A stretch of DNA of 64,000 bases from Pseudomonas oryzihabitans NBRC 102199 (GTDB lineage: Bacteria; Pseudomonadota; Gammaproteobacteria; Pseudomonadales; Pseudomonadaceae). Below, one piece after another: positions 53,288 to 62,302 of the stretch. The position numbers were made by a program, and so were the translations under genes. Every line of letters starts with the position of its first letter. Position 1 is the stretch's first letter. Below the pieces are notes generated by a model. It was not told the DNA's origin. It saw nothing but the letters and a program-made list of their open reading frames with translations, and did not search any database. The stretch lies in the NCBI RefSeq assembly GCF_000730625.1, contig NZ_BBIT01000005.1, forward strand, positions 124,001 through 188,000. The letters are read 5' to 3'.

Positions 53288-53653
53288 GTGTCTACGTCGC
53301 TGCTGCGCATCTGCCCTCGCCGTCTTGCTCAATCCCTGACGGCCGTCAGTGGTATCGGGCTGATTGAAGGCGCCCACGCCGCTGGCTTGCCCAAGATGGA
53401 AGCGCCCACCCGTGGGCAAGGCACCGGCATCCTGCAGACCCTGCAGAACTACGGCTACGACATCGTCATGCTGGTCGCCCTGCTGGTTGTGGCGTCCATG
53501 TTTATCGGCGTGTGCTACCACGCCTATACCCGCTACTCCGAGATCCACACTGGCCGCGCCACCTGGGGGCAATTTGGTCTTACCGTGGCCGTAGGCGCCA
53601 TGCTATTGGTCGTGGGGATCTGGCTGCTGACCACCGCCATCGGTGTGCTCTGA
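53288..53653 (+). CDS. TIGR03745 family ICE membrane protein (VirB2/pilin-like)
   Basis: A 121-residue protein: N-terminal signal region ending about GAHAAGL, then LPKMEAPTRGQGTGILQTLQ and two membrane helices (YDIVMLVALLVVASMFIGVC and FGLTVAVGAMLLVVGIWLLT). This is the PFL_4702 family, with the size and layout of TrbC/VirB2-type pilins. GTG 53288 follows GGAGG at 8 bases and is preferred to GTG 53273. Confidence 0.85.
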   Translation: MSTSLLRICPRRLAQSLTAVSGIGLIEGAHAAGLPKMEAPTRGQGTGILQTLQNYGYDIVMLVALLVVASMFIGVCYHAYTRYSEIHTGRATWGQFGLTVAVGAMLLVVGIWLLTTAIGVL

Positions 53654-53674
53654 CGCGCGGAGCGGCCCCTCACC

Positions 53675-54094
53675 ATGGAGACCGTACGCGCCGAAGACGG
53701 CCAGGTTCTGTTCCTGCCCCACCGACTCAATCGCCAACCGGCCGTTGTTCGAGGCCTGACCGCGGACGAGCTCTGGTTTGCCTCCACCCTGTTTGCGTTG
53801 ATCGGGCTAGGGCTGAGTCTGCCGCTTGCGGTTGTGGTTGGGCAGCTGGCGGTGCTGCCCACGGGCATCCTCATCACCCTCGCGGTTGGGCTCTACCTGA
53901 GCAGCGGATTGCTGCAGACCCTCAAGCGCGGACGACCTGATACCTGGCTGCATCGGCACCTGCAATGGCAGGTAGCAACCCGCCTCCCCCTCCTGGCCAC
54001 CTGGGTCGGCGGACAGGCGTTGATCCTGCGCTCAGGCACCTGGAGCACACGACGTTCCCGGCCGGTCCTGCGTAAAGGGGAGCGCTGGTCATGA
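53675..54094 (+). CDS. TIGR03750 family ICE protein (TraL/VirB3-like)
   Basis: A 139-residue protein with two close membrane helices (about 32-75) and a cytoplasmic end PDTWLHRHLQWQVATRLPLL. The start region LPHRLNRQPAVVRGLTADEL is typical of TIGR03750. Such proteins anchor the VirB4 ATPase at the membrane. Its stop overlaps the next start (ATGA). Confidence 0.88.
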   Translation: METVRAEDGQVLFLPHRLNRQPAVVRGLTADELWFASTLFALIGLGLSLPLAVVVGQLAVLPTGILITLAVGLYLSSGLLQTLKRGRPDTWLHRHLQWQVATRLPLLATWVGGQALILRSGTWSTRRSRPVLRKGERWS

Positions 54095-54759
54095 GTCGCT
54101 TTCGCCACGAAATCGTGCATCTGCAGGCGCACATACGCACCCTTCGCCTGGCCGCCGCTGCCCTGGCCCTACTGGCGCTGCTACTGGGCCTTGGCTGGTG
54201 GAGCGCGCCGCGCGATCTGACCATCCATATCCCACCCGACCTGCGTTCAGGTAGCACCCGACGCTGGTGGGACGTACCTCCCGAAAACGTCTATGCCTTC
54301 GCCTTCTACATCTGGCAGCAGCTGCAGCGCTGGCCCAGCGATGGCGAGGCGGATTACCCGCGCAACCTTAAAACCCTCTCGGCCTACCTCACGCCCGCCT
54401 GCCAGGACTTCCTCGAGCAGGACTATCAGCGTCGACGCGCCAACGGCGAGCTGCGGCTACGTGTCCGGGGCCTCTACGAGATCCCAGGACGCGGCTACGG
54501 CGAGGACCCGGCGCGTCGGGTCAGGGTGATCTCGGCTCGCGACTGGATCGTCACGCTGGATCTGACGGCGGATGAGTACTACAGCAGCGAGCAGATCAAG
54601 CGGGCACTGGTGCGCTACCAGCTCAAGGTCGCACGGCTGGATCAAGACCCTGAGCACAACCCGTTCGGCCTTGCGCTGGACTGCTATGCCCAGCCGCCAC
54701 AACGCATCGACCGCCATCCGGACCCGACGCCTGCTCAAGCCCCAGGAGCCGCCACATGA
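54091..54759 (+). CDS. TIGR03746 family ICE protein (TraE/VirB8-like)
   Basis: A 222-residue bitopic protein, membrane helix at about 18-36, and a periplasmic domain with LTIHIPPDLRSG, WWDVPPENVYAFAFYIWQQL and NPFGLALDCY. It matches PFL_4703/TIGR03746. VirB8-like proteins nucleate assembly of the channel. Overlaps both neighbours by four bases. Confidence 0.9.
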   Translation: MSRFRHEIVHLQAHIRTLRLAAAALALLALLLGLGWWSAPRDLTIHIPPDLRSGSTRRWWDVPPENVYAFAFYIWQQLQRWPSDGEADYPRNLKTLSAYLTPACQDFLEQDYQRRRANGELRLRVRGLYEIPGRGYGEDPARRVRVISARDWIVTLDLTADEYYSSEQIKRALVRYQLKVARLDQDPEHNPFGLALDCYAQPPQRIDRHPDPTPAQAPGAAT

Positions 54760-55646
54760 CTCGCCAGCCCCTATCCCTGCTCGCCGCGCTGTTCCTTGGG
54801 CTCGGTGTGGCAGCATCCGGTCAGGCCACACAGATCCTGCACTGGCAGCGCCTGCCCCTCACGGTGCCGCTCACGGTAGGCCAGGAACGTGTCGTGTTCC
54901 TTGACCGCAAGGTGCGCGTTGGCGTCCCTACAGCTCTGAGTGATCGCTTGCGTATCCAAAGCACCGGCGGCGCGCTGTACCTGCGCGCCAGCACCATGCT
55001 TCCGCCCACGCGGCTGCAGGTACAGGATGTGCAGACGGGCATGATCATCCTGCTCGACATCGCCGCAGAGCCGGCCAAATCGGGTCAACCGCCAGCGGAG
55101 CCGATTCGAATCGTTCTGGATGCGCCAGGCGAAGAGTCGTCGCCCGCGTCGACTACGCCCGAAGCCGGTACTGCTCAGAGCGCTCCGGACGCGGCCCTGG
55201 CGATGACCCTGACCCGCTATGCCGCCCAGCGTCTCTATGCACCCTTACGCACCCTTGAGCCACTCGAGGGCATTCGCCCCGCCGCGGTGGAGAAAGAGCT
55301 GCCGCTGGACAGCCTGTTGCCGGGGCTACCGGTTAGGGCACACGCCCTTGCCGCCTGGCAACTGCAGCACCTGCGAGTCACCGCAGTTCGCCTGAGCAAT
55401 CAAAGCGCACGTCCTATCGCGTTGGTGCCCGAGACACTACAGGGCGACTTTGTGGCTGCCACCTTCCAGCACCCCGACCTTGGCCCGTCCGGTCAGGCCA
55501 CCGATACCACAGTGGTTTATCTCGTTACTCGCCACCAGGGACTGCGGGGCGCCGTGCTCCCCAGGGTCACGCCCTTCCCAGACGTCGCACCTCGCCCTCC
55601 TGTCTTACCCGCGCTGCGCCACGGTAATGTCGATGAAGACCAGTAG
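54756..55646 (+). CDS. TIGR03749 family ICE protein (TraK/VirB9-like)
   Basis: A 296-residue exported protein with a Sec signal (to about GQATQ). ILHWQRLPLTVPLTVGQERV and RVGVPTALSDRLRIQSTGG followed by YLRAS define PFL_4704/TIGR03749. It should be the outer-membrane-associated ring component. It overlaps the next gene by 14 bases. Confidence 0.9.
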   Translation: MTRQPLSLLAALFLGLGVAASGQATQILHWQRLPLTVPLTVGQERVVFLDRKVRVGVPTALSDRLRIQSTGGALYLRASTMLPPTRLQVQDVQTGMIILLDIAAEPAKSGQPPAEPIRIVLDAPGEESSPASTTPEAGTAQSAPDAALAMTLTRYAAQRLYAPLRTLEPLEGIRPAAVEKELPLDSLLPGLPVRAHALAAWQLQHLRVTAVRLSNQSARPIALVPETLQGDFVAATFQHPDLGPSGQATDTTVVYLVTRHQGLRGAVLPRVTPFPDVAPRPPVLPALRHGNVDEDQ

Positions 55647-57027
55647 CCTACTCAAATGGGCGGCCATTCCCCTGGCCGGAATGATGACTGCCGTTGGCCT
55701 TACGCGATGCACCGGGTCCTCCAGTACGTCTGATGTTGAGCCCGAAACCGCTCATGCGCTGACCCAAGAGGAACGCGCCGCTTTGGGGGTTGAAGGCGAC
55801 TCCCCTCGGGACACCGTCGCGACCCTGGTAGCTCAGGTCAAGCAGCTGCGTCAGGAGCTGGAGACTGCAACGCGCGATGTGCAGCACTCACGTCATGCGC
55901 CCGGCCGTCTTGAGGATGCAACCGCGCTGGTTGATCAGCGAATCGAACACGCCCTGCAGGCTGAGCGGGCGCAGCGGCAGCAGGCTCAGGAGCAGCTGGC
56001 GCGTGAACGGCAGCAAACCGAACAATTGCTCAACGACGTCAAGCAGCGCCTGCACACTCCCGCACAGGACGATGCCACGGAGCTGCCGGTAGGGCTCGGC
56101 CTTGAGCCCACCCAAGAGGCGTCGACTGAAGTACCACTGCGCTGGATTGAGCCGAGCGATGTGCCGCCTGACGCTGCGTCCAGCAAGAGCCAGGCACACC
56201 CACTGCAGCTGGGATTAGCCCCTGAGTCGCCACCCGCCCCAGTCCCTGACAACCGAATGAGCCACGCACCTGATGCTCCGGCCAAACCGGTCTATACCTT
56301 GCCGGCCAATGCCACCCTGGTGGGCTCGGTCGCCATGACGGCCCTGATCGGCCGGGTCCCCGTCGACGGCACGGTGAATGACCCCTACCCCTTCAAGGTG
56401 CTGATCGGCCCGGACAACCTGACCGCCAACGGCATCGAATTACCCGATGTGGCCGGCGCCGTGGTTAGCGGAACGGCCTCCGGTGACTGGACTCTGTCCT
56501 GCGTCCGCGGACAGATCCGCAGCCTGACCTTTGTCTTTACCGACGGCACGATCCGCACCCTACCTGACGATGACCCGCCCAGCGGCCAGGCCCGACGCGG
56601 TGAGTCGGCGGACAACGCCCTGGGCTGGATCAGCGATGACCACGGCATTCCCTGCGTAGCGGGTGAACGGCGTAGCAATGCGGCCCAGTACCTGGGCTCG
56701 CAAGCCTTGATCACCGCCGCAGGTGCTGGCGCGGCATCGCTCCTGTCAGCCGACAAGGGCACGCATGCCGTCTTCAGCGGCGCCGGCACGTTCGGCACCA
56801 CCAGCACGTCCGGACAGGGGGCGCTCAACCAGATCCTGGCCAGTGGCATGCAGGACCTGTCGCAGTGGGTCAATCGGTTCTATGGCCAAGCCTTCGCGGC
56901 GGTGTACGTGAAACCCGGCGCCCAGGTTGCGGTTCACCTGGAGCGGCCCGTCACGCTCGATTACGTCCCCCAGGGGCGACGCGTTCATCACCTGACAGGA
57001 GGCTTCCATGCAGCGCCCTTGGACTGA
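55633..57027 (+). CDS. TIGR03752 family ICE protein (TraB/VirB10-like)
   Basis: A 464-residue protein. An N-terminal membrane or lipid anchor (LLKWAAIPLAGMMTAVGLTR) is followed by a coiled coil (about 60-140), a Pro-rich linker and the C-terminal beta-barrel with LPANATLVGSVAMTALIGRV and VYVKPGAQVAVHLERPVTLD. VirB10-like proteins span the periplasm and gate the channel. ATG 55633 is chosen because the anchor starts there; the frame is open upstream inside the previous gene. Confidence 0.9.
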   Translation: MKTSSLLKWAAIPLAGMMTAVGLTRCTGSSSTSDVEPETAHALTQEERAALGVEGDSPRDTVATLVAQVKQLRQELETATRDVQHSRHAPGRLEDATALVDQRIEHALQAERAQRQQAQEQLARERQQTEQLLNDVKQRLHTPAQDDATELPVGLGLEPTQEASTEVPLRWIEPSDVPPDAASSKSQAHPLQLGLAPESPPAPVPDNRMSHAPDAPAKPVYTLPANATLVGSVAMTALIGRVPVDGTVNDPYPFKVLIGPDNLTANGIELPDVAGAVVSGTASGDWTLSCVRGQIRSLTFVFTDGTIRTLPDDDPPSGQARRGESADNALGWISDDHGIPCVAGERRSNAAQYLGSQALITAAGAGAASLLSADKGTHAVFSGAGTFGTTSTSGQGALNQILASGMQDLSQWVNRFYGQAFAAVYVKPGAQVAVHLERPVTLDYVPQGRRVHHLTGGFHAAPLD

Positions 57028-57436
57028 CATGACTTTCGCGCTTGCCACTCCGCTGCTGGCCCTAGCGCTGACGGGCTGCGCCAGCAAGGACATGCTACTT
57101 CCGCCCGGTGATCACACCATGCTCGACCTCTGGAGTACCTACACGAGCAGTGTCCAGGGCGCCGAGGTTCGCCTGAACGAGGCCCGGCAGCAGGTGCGTC
57201 GTCCGTTGTCCGTCGGAGATGAGCACCCCTCCAGCGGCCCGCGTGCGGACCTGCGCCAGCGCGCTCATTCCCTCAACCAGCAGTTTCCCCGCCTGCCTAA
57301 CCCTGATCTGGTGATGTATGTCTTCCCGCATTTGGCCGGCGAGGAGTCAGTTCCGGTACCAGGCTACAGCACAGTATTTCCGCTCTATCGACACGTACCC
57401 TACGCCCTGCCCGGTGAGCGCGTGGAGGACTACTGA
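57008..57436 (+). CDS. TIGR03751 family ICE lipoprotein (VirB7/TraV-like)
   Basis: A 142-residue lipoprotein: signal sequence with lipobox LALTGC (Cys at about 24), then HTMLDLWSTYTSS and FPRLPNPDLVMYVFPHLAG, both typical of TIGR03751. It should anchor the outer ring of the channel. It overlaps the upstream gene by 20 bases and shares one base with the next start. Confidence 0.9.
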   Translation: MQRPWTDMTFALATPLLALALTGCASKDMLLPPGDHTMLDLWSTYTSSVQGAEVRLNEARQQVRRPLSVGDEHPSSGPRADLRQRAHSLNQQFPRLPNPDLVMYVFPHLAGEESVPVPGYSTVFPLYRHVPYALPGERVEDY

Positions 57437-60303
57437 TGCGCCGCGCTTGGCTCCGCTGGCCACGCCTGCGCCAGACGACACCGGATCCTCAGTCATCGGA
57501 TGCCTGGCAGGCCCATGTCATGCGGCTAGCCAAGCACGGGCTGGCTGCCCCGGGCGCCTGCCTGGACCCGTCCAAACGCCGGCCTGCCACCCAAGCGGAT
57601 CAGGACAGGCTGTACGCCCAGGCGCCCTCGTTCGTCGATCTCCTGCCGTGGGTGGAATACCTGCCTGATGCGCAGTGCATGCTCTTGGACGATGGCCGCT
57701 CGGTGGCAGCCTTCTTCGAGTTGCAACCACTGGCGACAGAAGGACGCGAGCCTGACTGGTTCGCGCAAGCGCGCGATGCCGTAGAAACCGCTCTGCAGGA
57801 AACACTCGATGAGCACGACGAGAGCCCCTGGGTCGTACAGTTCTATGCCCAGGACGAGCCCACCTTCGAGACTTATCTAAACACACTGTCCGACTACGTC
57901 CGCCCTCTCGCACGTCACAGCGTCTTCACGGACTACTACCTGGGCCTGACCGCCCGCCACCTGCAGGCCGTCAGCACGCCCGGCGGACTGTTCGACGACA
58001 CCACCGTGACCCAGTTGCCCTGGCGTGGGCAGCACCGCCGTACCCGGATGGTCGTCTACCGGCGCCTTCCCGCCACCACGCGCCGCAGCCCTGTGTCAGC
58101 GCCTGAGCAGGATCTGAATGCAACCTGCGACCGCCTTACAGCGGCGCTCGCCAGCGCGGGTGTGTCCAGCACACGCCTGGACGCTGCCGCCATCCATGAT
58201 TGGCTGCTCCGCTGGTTCAATCCCGATCCCACTCACCTGGGCCATACCGACGCCGACAAGGCACGCTTCTATACCCTGACCCGCTATCCGGACACGACAC
58301 CACCCGACGCCCTGGAATTGGCCAGCGGGACCGATTTTGCGCAGCGCCTTTTCTTCACGCCACCTCGCTCAGACCGAACAACAGGGGTGTGGTACTTCGA
58401 CGATCAGCCTCATCGCGTCCTGGTGGTTGATCGACTGCGTCAGCCTCCGGAAGCAGGCCACCTGAGCGGTGAGATGCGGCATGGTGAGGCTCTTAATGCG
58501 GTAATGGATCAGCTACCAGCGGGCACGGTGATGTGCCTGACGGTAGTCGCAACGCCACAGGATGGATTGGAAGCGCAGCTCAATACGCTGGCACGCAAGG
58601 CCGTGGGCGACACTTTGGCCTCCCTGCACACCCGCCAGGACGTCGAGCAGGCCCGCGCCCTGATTGGCGGACAGCACAAGCTGTATCGAGGCGCGCTGGC
58701 GTTCTATGTGCGCGCACCGGCGATGGAGAGTCTGCGCCAACGCTGCCACACGCTTAACAACGTGCTGCTGACGGCAGGCCTGCAGGTGGTACGCGAAGAC
58801 GCGGAGGTGGCGCCGCTTAACAGCTACCTTCGTTGGCTACCCGCAGTCTTTGATCCTGCGGCCGACCGCCGGCATTGGTATACCCAGTTGATGTTCGTGC
58901 AGCACGCCGTGAACCTGGCCCCTGTCTGGGGCCGTAGTACGGGAACGGGTCATCCCGGCATCACCTTCTTCAATCGAGGTGGAGGTCTGGTGACCTTCGA
59001 CCCGCTGAGCCGCCTTGATCGCCAGATGAACGCCCACCTGTTTCTGTTCGGTCCAACCGGGTCGGGCAAGAGCGCGACCTTGAATTACCTGCTGCAGCAG
59101 GTGACCGCGCTGTACCGACCTCGATTATTCATCGTCGAGGCCGGTAACTCCTTTGGACTGTTTGCCGACTTCGCCGCCCGCCTGGGGTTGTCCGTTCACC
59201 GCGTAACCCTCACACCGGGCAGCGGCATCAGCCTGGCACCCTTCGCCGATGCCTGGCGGCTGGTCACACCGACCTCCCCCAAAGCGCTCGACAGTACAGA
59301 GGGTAATCAGTCAGAGGCGTCGGATGAGCAGCGTGATGTCCTGGGCGAACTGGAGATCATCGCGCGCCTGATGATCACCGGCGGAGATCCACGCGAGGAC
59401 GCACGCATGACCCGCGCAGACCGGAGCCTGCTGCGTCAGTGCCTATTGGCGACCGCCGAACGTTGTGTAGCGCAGGGACAGCCCGTGCTGACCCGCGATC
59501 TTTGCGCCACGTTACGCGAACAGGCGCGCGACGACGCCCTTCCCGAACCTCGACGCGCCCGCCTCTTGGACATGGCCGAAGCCATGAGCCTGTTTTGTCA
59601 GGGCAGCGACGGCGAACTCTTTGATCGCCCTGGCACGCCGTGGCCTGAGGCTGACATCACCCTGGTGGATCTGGCGACCTTTGCCCGGGAGGGCTATGGC
59701 GCGCAGCTTGCCGTGGCCTACGTCAGCCTCATCAACGCCGTGAACAACCTGGCTGAGCGCGATCAGTTCCTGGGGCGTCCCTTGATCAACGTCACCGACG
59801 AAGGACACATCATCACCAAGAACCCACTGTTGGCACCCTATGTGGTCAAGATCACCAAGATGTGGCGAAAGCTCGGCGCCTGGTTCTGGCTGGCCACTCA
59901 GAATCTGGACGATTTGCCAGCGGCGGCTGAACCCATGCTCAACATGATCGAGTGGTGGATCTGCCTGTCGATGCCGCCCGATGAGGTCGAGAAGATCGCC
60001 CGCTTTCGCGAGCTAACGCCTGCTCAGAAGGCCTTGATGCGCTCGGCACGCAAGGAAGCCGGCAAGTTTAGCGAAGGAGTCATCCTGTCCAAGTCGATGG
60101 AAACGCTCTTTCGCGTGATACCACCTAGCCTGGTTCTGGCCTTGGCCATGACCGACCCGGAAGAAAAAGCTGAGCGCTACCGCTATGTGCAACAGGACGG
60201 GCTCAGCGAGTTGGACGCAGCGTTCAAGATGGCAGAGGCGCTTGACCAGCAGCGTGGCATTACCACGGCCCTCCTTGATCCTCCTAGGCCGCCGCCTAAC
60301 TGA
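57436..60303 (+). CDS. Conjugative transfer ATPase (VirB4/TraC-like, PFL_4706 family)
   Basis: A 955-residue ATPase that powers pilus assembly and DNA transfer. Walker A FGPTGSGKSATLNYLL lies near 537, Walker B-like LINVTDEGHIITKNPLLAPY near 785, and the arginine-rich end IARFRELTPAQKALMRSARK follows. The N-terminal half (FVDLLPWVEYLPDAQCMLLD, YYLGLTARHLQ) is the usual VirB4 N-domain of this family (TIGR03744). After this gene the transfer operon is interrupted by a toxin-antitoxin pair on the opposite strand. Confidence 0.93.
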   Translation: MRRAWLRWPRLRQTTPDPQSSDAWQAHVMRLAKHGLAAPGACLDPSKRRPATQADQDRLYAQAPSFVDLLPWVEYLPDAQCMLLDDGRSVAAFFELQPLATEGREPDWFAQARDAVETALQETLDEHDESPWVVQFYAQDEPTFETYLNTLSDYVRPLARHSVFTDYYLGLTARHLQAVSTPGGLFDDTTVTQLPWRGQHRRTRMVVYRRLPATTRRSPVSAPEQDLNATCDRLTAALASAGVSSTRLDAAAIHDWLLRWFNPDPTHLGHTDADKARFYTLTRYPDTTPPDALELASGTDFAQRLFFTPPRSDRTTGVWYFDDQPHRVLVVDRLRQPPEAGHLSGEMRHGEALNAVMDQLPAGTVMCLTVVATPQDGLEAQLNTLARKAVGDTLASLHTRQDVEQARALIGGQHKLYRGALAFYVRAPAMESLRQRCHTLNNVLLTAGLQVVREDAEVAPLNSYLRWLPAVFDPAADRRHWYTQLMFVQHAVNLAPVWGRSTGTGHPGITFFNRGGGLVTFDPLSRLDRQMNAHLFLFGPTGSGKSATLNYLLQQVTALYRPRLFIVEAGNSFGLFADFAARLGLSVHRVTLTPGSGISLAPFADAWRLVTPTSPKALDSTEGNQSEASDEQRDVLGELEIIARLMITGGDPREDARMTRADRSLLRQCLLATAERCVAQGQPVLTRDLCATLREQARDDALPEPRRARLLDMAEAMSLFCQGSDGELFDRPGTPWPEADITLVDLATFAREGYGAQLAVAYVSLINAVNNLAERDQFLGRPLINVTDEGHIITKNPLLAPYVVKITKMWRKLGAWFWLATQNLDDLPAAAEPMLNMIEWWICLSMPPDEVEKIARFRELTPAQKALMRSARKEAGKFSEGVILSKSMETLFRVIPPSLVLALAMTDPEEKAERYRYVQQDGLSELDAAFKMAEALDQQRGITTALLDPPRPPPN

Positions 60304-60575
60304 ACGAGCGGGCGCTCAGGCAGACCTGTCGCTCATTATCCGCAGGGATGATCAGTCGCCGCGCTGCCATAGGCTTTCTAGAAAACGCCTACCCCAATCT
60401 GCATGCTCCACCCAAGCGTGGCCAAATCGATTTATCCAAGCGAGGCGGTAATTTACCGTCAGCAGGAGCGGTGCTTCACATCCGTAAGGCTGGTTTCACG
60501 CTGGAAAATCCACCCGAAAGCATGCGAAACGCAAATCAGAGTTATGGGTTTGCGTTAGCAACGCTTTTGATCTTT
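60304..60575. other. Gap between the VirB4-like gene and the RES toxin gene
   Basis: About 270 bases. A rightward frame from 60348 could code a 99-residue protein with one C-terminal membrane helix (FALATLLIFLLFAHFF), but it has no good ribosome site, overlaps the toxin gene and matches no family I know. I do not call it. Confidence 0.3.
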
Positions 60576-61079
60576 CTACTCTTCGCTCACTTTTTTAAGC
60601 AATCTCGTATCGAGGCCAAACCGCTCCTGGCTTTCCAACCGGTATGAGCCTTCTGCCAAATCGCAGCTCATGAGCAGATTCCACGAGTGTCGAGATACCG
60701 TGGAGGGGATGAGAACAAACGGATGCTTATCTAACAGGTTGTCCCCGAACTGACACTGATTCGAGGAAGGCCGGGCACCTGTTAACCAATTGGGGTTAGG
60801 AACGTCCTCGAGTTGCACGACCTTGATCAGGTCTGGATCAAGCACAGTGAAGCAAGTCAGCACATGCGGGACGATGTCCAGCAGGTCAAACCCGGTGTGG
60901 ACCGCGACTTCCAAGATCGCGGTAGCAGGATCCGCAGCCGCGTACACAACGTGGCGCCCCGGCGGATTCCATCGGCCACCCACCTTATGAGCTCCGATTC
61001 CTTTGTCCCATGTGTCCGCAAACTCAGCACGGTCGAGGCGCCAGGCATGCCACGCTCCCGACCAAGGCAAAGCATTCAC
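60576..61079 (-). CDS. RES domain toxin
   Basis: A 167-residue protein with AWRLDRAEFADTWDKGIGAH, KVGGRWNPPGRHVVYAAADP and ATAILEVAVH, the Arg, Glu and Ser positions of the RES family. RES toxins deplete NAD+ or modify cell targets. It overlaps the antitoxin gene by 4 bases (ATGA), antitoxin first, as in RES/Xre pairs such as those called ParT/ParS or MbcT/MbcA. The pair is encoded opposite to the transfer genes and may stabilise the element. Confidence 0.9.
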   Translation of the reverse strand: MNALPWSGAWHAWRLDRAEFADTWDKGIGAHKVGGRWNPPGRHVVYAAADPATAILEVAVHTGFDLLDIVPHVLTCFTVLDPDLIKVVQLEDVPNPNWLTGARPSSNQCQFGDNLLDKHPFVLIPSTVSRHSWNLLMSCDLAEGSYRLESQERFGLDTRLLKKVSEE

Positions 61080-61546
61080 TGATAGACCCCGTACTTAATC
61101 CGCTCTAGATAGTCCTCGACCGCCTGAAACCCCATCGGGTTATGGATGACATCTAAAGGAATGTCTCCGTCGAGATACTTACAGGGCCGACTCAACCACT
61201 GCTCTGCAAGCTGCTGGTCACCGAACACATTGATCGCGTCCTCTAGCACCTTGGCGTACTGGAACGCGATAGCGCTTTGAAGAGCATCCAGCCTTTCAGA
61301 GCGGCCTGCGCTGTTCTGGCGTTGCAGCGTACGGATCGATTTGCCAATGATGCGGCTGGTGATCTTTTTGTGCGCCAGAGGCTGATATGCCGAAATCAAT
61401 GCATCTACGTCGTGACGGTAAAAGCCCTCTGTAGTGCGTTTGTAGATGTCGTAATCACTAAGCTGGCCAGCATCAACATGGATGAGAAACCATGTCGGCT
61501 TGGCTAGGTTGTAGTCTTTGGTCGACCGGCTGGTGACAGTAGTCAT
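61076..61546 (-). CDS. Xre/MbcA/ParS family antitoxin
   Basis: A 156-residue protein. The N-terminal helical part (about 50-95: RIIGKSIRTLQRQNSAGRSE) is an Xre-like DNA-binding domain. The C-terminus FGDQQLAEQWLSRPCKYLDG and DVIHNPMGFQAVEDYLERIK is the toxin-binding domain, with the typical NPMGFQAVEDYL end. GGAGG lies 8 bases before ATG 61546; an earlier ATG at 61576 has no ribosome site. It should neutralise the RES toxin and repress its own promoter. Confidence 0.9.
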   Translation of the reverse strand: MTTVTSRSTKDYNLAKPTWFLIHVDAGQLSDYDIYKRTTEGFYRHDVDALISAYQPLAHKKITSRIIGKSIRTLQRQNSAGRSERLDALQSAIAFQYAKVLEDAINVFGDQQLAEQWLSRPCKYLDGDIPLDVIHNPMGFQAVEDYLERIKYGVYQ

Positions 61547-61560
61547 GACAAAATCCTCCA

Positions 61561-61599
61561 GCGTCATTTGACGCATACACTACCGCCGTTTGGCGCATA
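61561..61599. promoter_or_regulatory. Candidate operator of the RES/Xre pair
   Basis: TTTGACGCATA (61567-61577) and TTTGGCGCATA (61589-61599) are direct repeats two helical turns apart (22 bases). The first overlaps a 14-base palindrome GCGTCATTTGACGC (61561-61574). They lie directly before the antitoxin start. The rest of 61600-61879 shows nothing I recognise, though the promoter of the rightward TIGR03757 gene may lie there. Confidence 0.55.
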
Positions 61600-61879
61600 A
61601 CGCACTATACCTACGAGCGATTGCGCGCTGGCCTGGCGCTCATTTCAGCCTTACAACGCAGCATGGGGCAGTGAGGTCCAGACCCGCTGCCAATTGAATT
61701 TTCGTTGAGCGTCGATCACTGCAGCTCACAAAGGATGTTCTCCGGTGCTGACCGCATGCGCGCTCAAGCAAAAACGTCGCTAAAAAATCCGGTAAGGCCC
61801 GCTTCCCTATTCTTTCTGGTACTCGGCTTCGTCGTCTTTTGAACTAGGCATATCCCCGCGCCTGGAGACGACTGCCGCC

Positions 61880-62302
61880 ATGACCCATCGTAATGCCCGG
61901 TATCGCCCTACCTGTCTGGGACCCTTGGTCCTGGGGCTAGCCTGCCTTCGCGCAGAGGCTGTGGACGTTGTGGCCTATACGGACCGCCACCATCCACTTA
62001 CCCAGACTCAAGGTGCCCGTGTCGTTCTGCTCGACGAGGCCTCGTGGCTGCAAGAAGCGCTTTCTCGAGACCTACCACCCAACCTTACGACTGCTGAACA
62101 AAGGGTTCGCCATCGTCTGGAACAGACGCCGGCCCTCGCCCCGCAACTGGCCAATGCCTACCAAGACCTCCTACAGGCCTGGCATCTGGGCCTTACTCAC
62201 CTGCCGGCCGTAGTGGTTGATCACCGCTACGTCGTCTATGGCGATACGAACGTGGCCCGGGCCGTGGCACGTATCGAACGCCAGCTGGGCCGCCGGCCAT
62301 GA
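61880..62302 (+). CDS. TIGR03757 family ICE protein
   Basis: A 140-residue exported protein with signal segment CLGPLVLGLACLRAEA. VDVVAYTDRHHPLTQTQGAR, then VRHRLEQTPALAPQLANAYQ, and LTHLPAVVVDHRYVVYGDT, the hallmark of PFL_4709/TIGR03757. The end resembles TrbC-type periplasmic proteins. It overlaps the next gene (ATGA). Confidence 0.9.
   Translation: MTHRNARYRPTCLGPLVLGLACLRAEAVDVVAYTDRHHPLTQTQGARVVLLDEASWLQEALSRDLPPNLTTAEQRVRHRLEQTPALAPQLANAYQDLLQAWHLGLTHLPAVVVDHRYVVYGDTNVARAVARIERQLGRRP

Noticed and set aside
60348-60647. A 99-codon rightward gene with a C-terminal membrane helix
   Set aside because: No good ribosome site, overlap with the RES toxin gene and no family resemblance.
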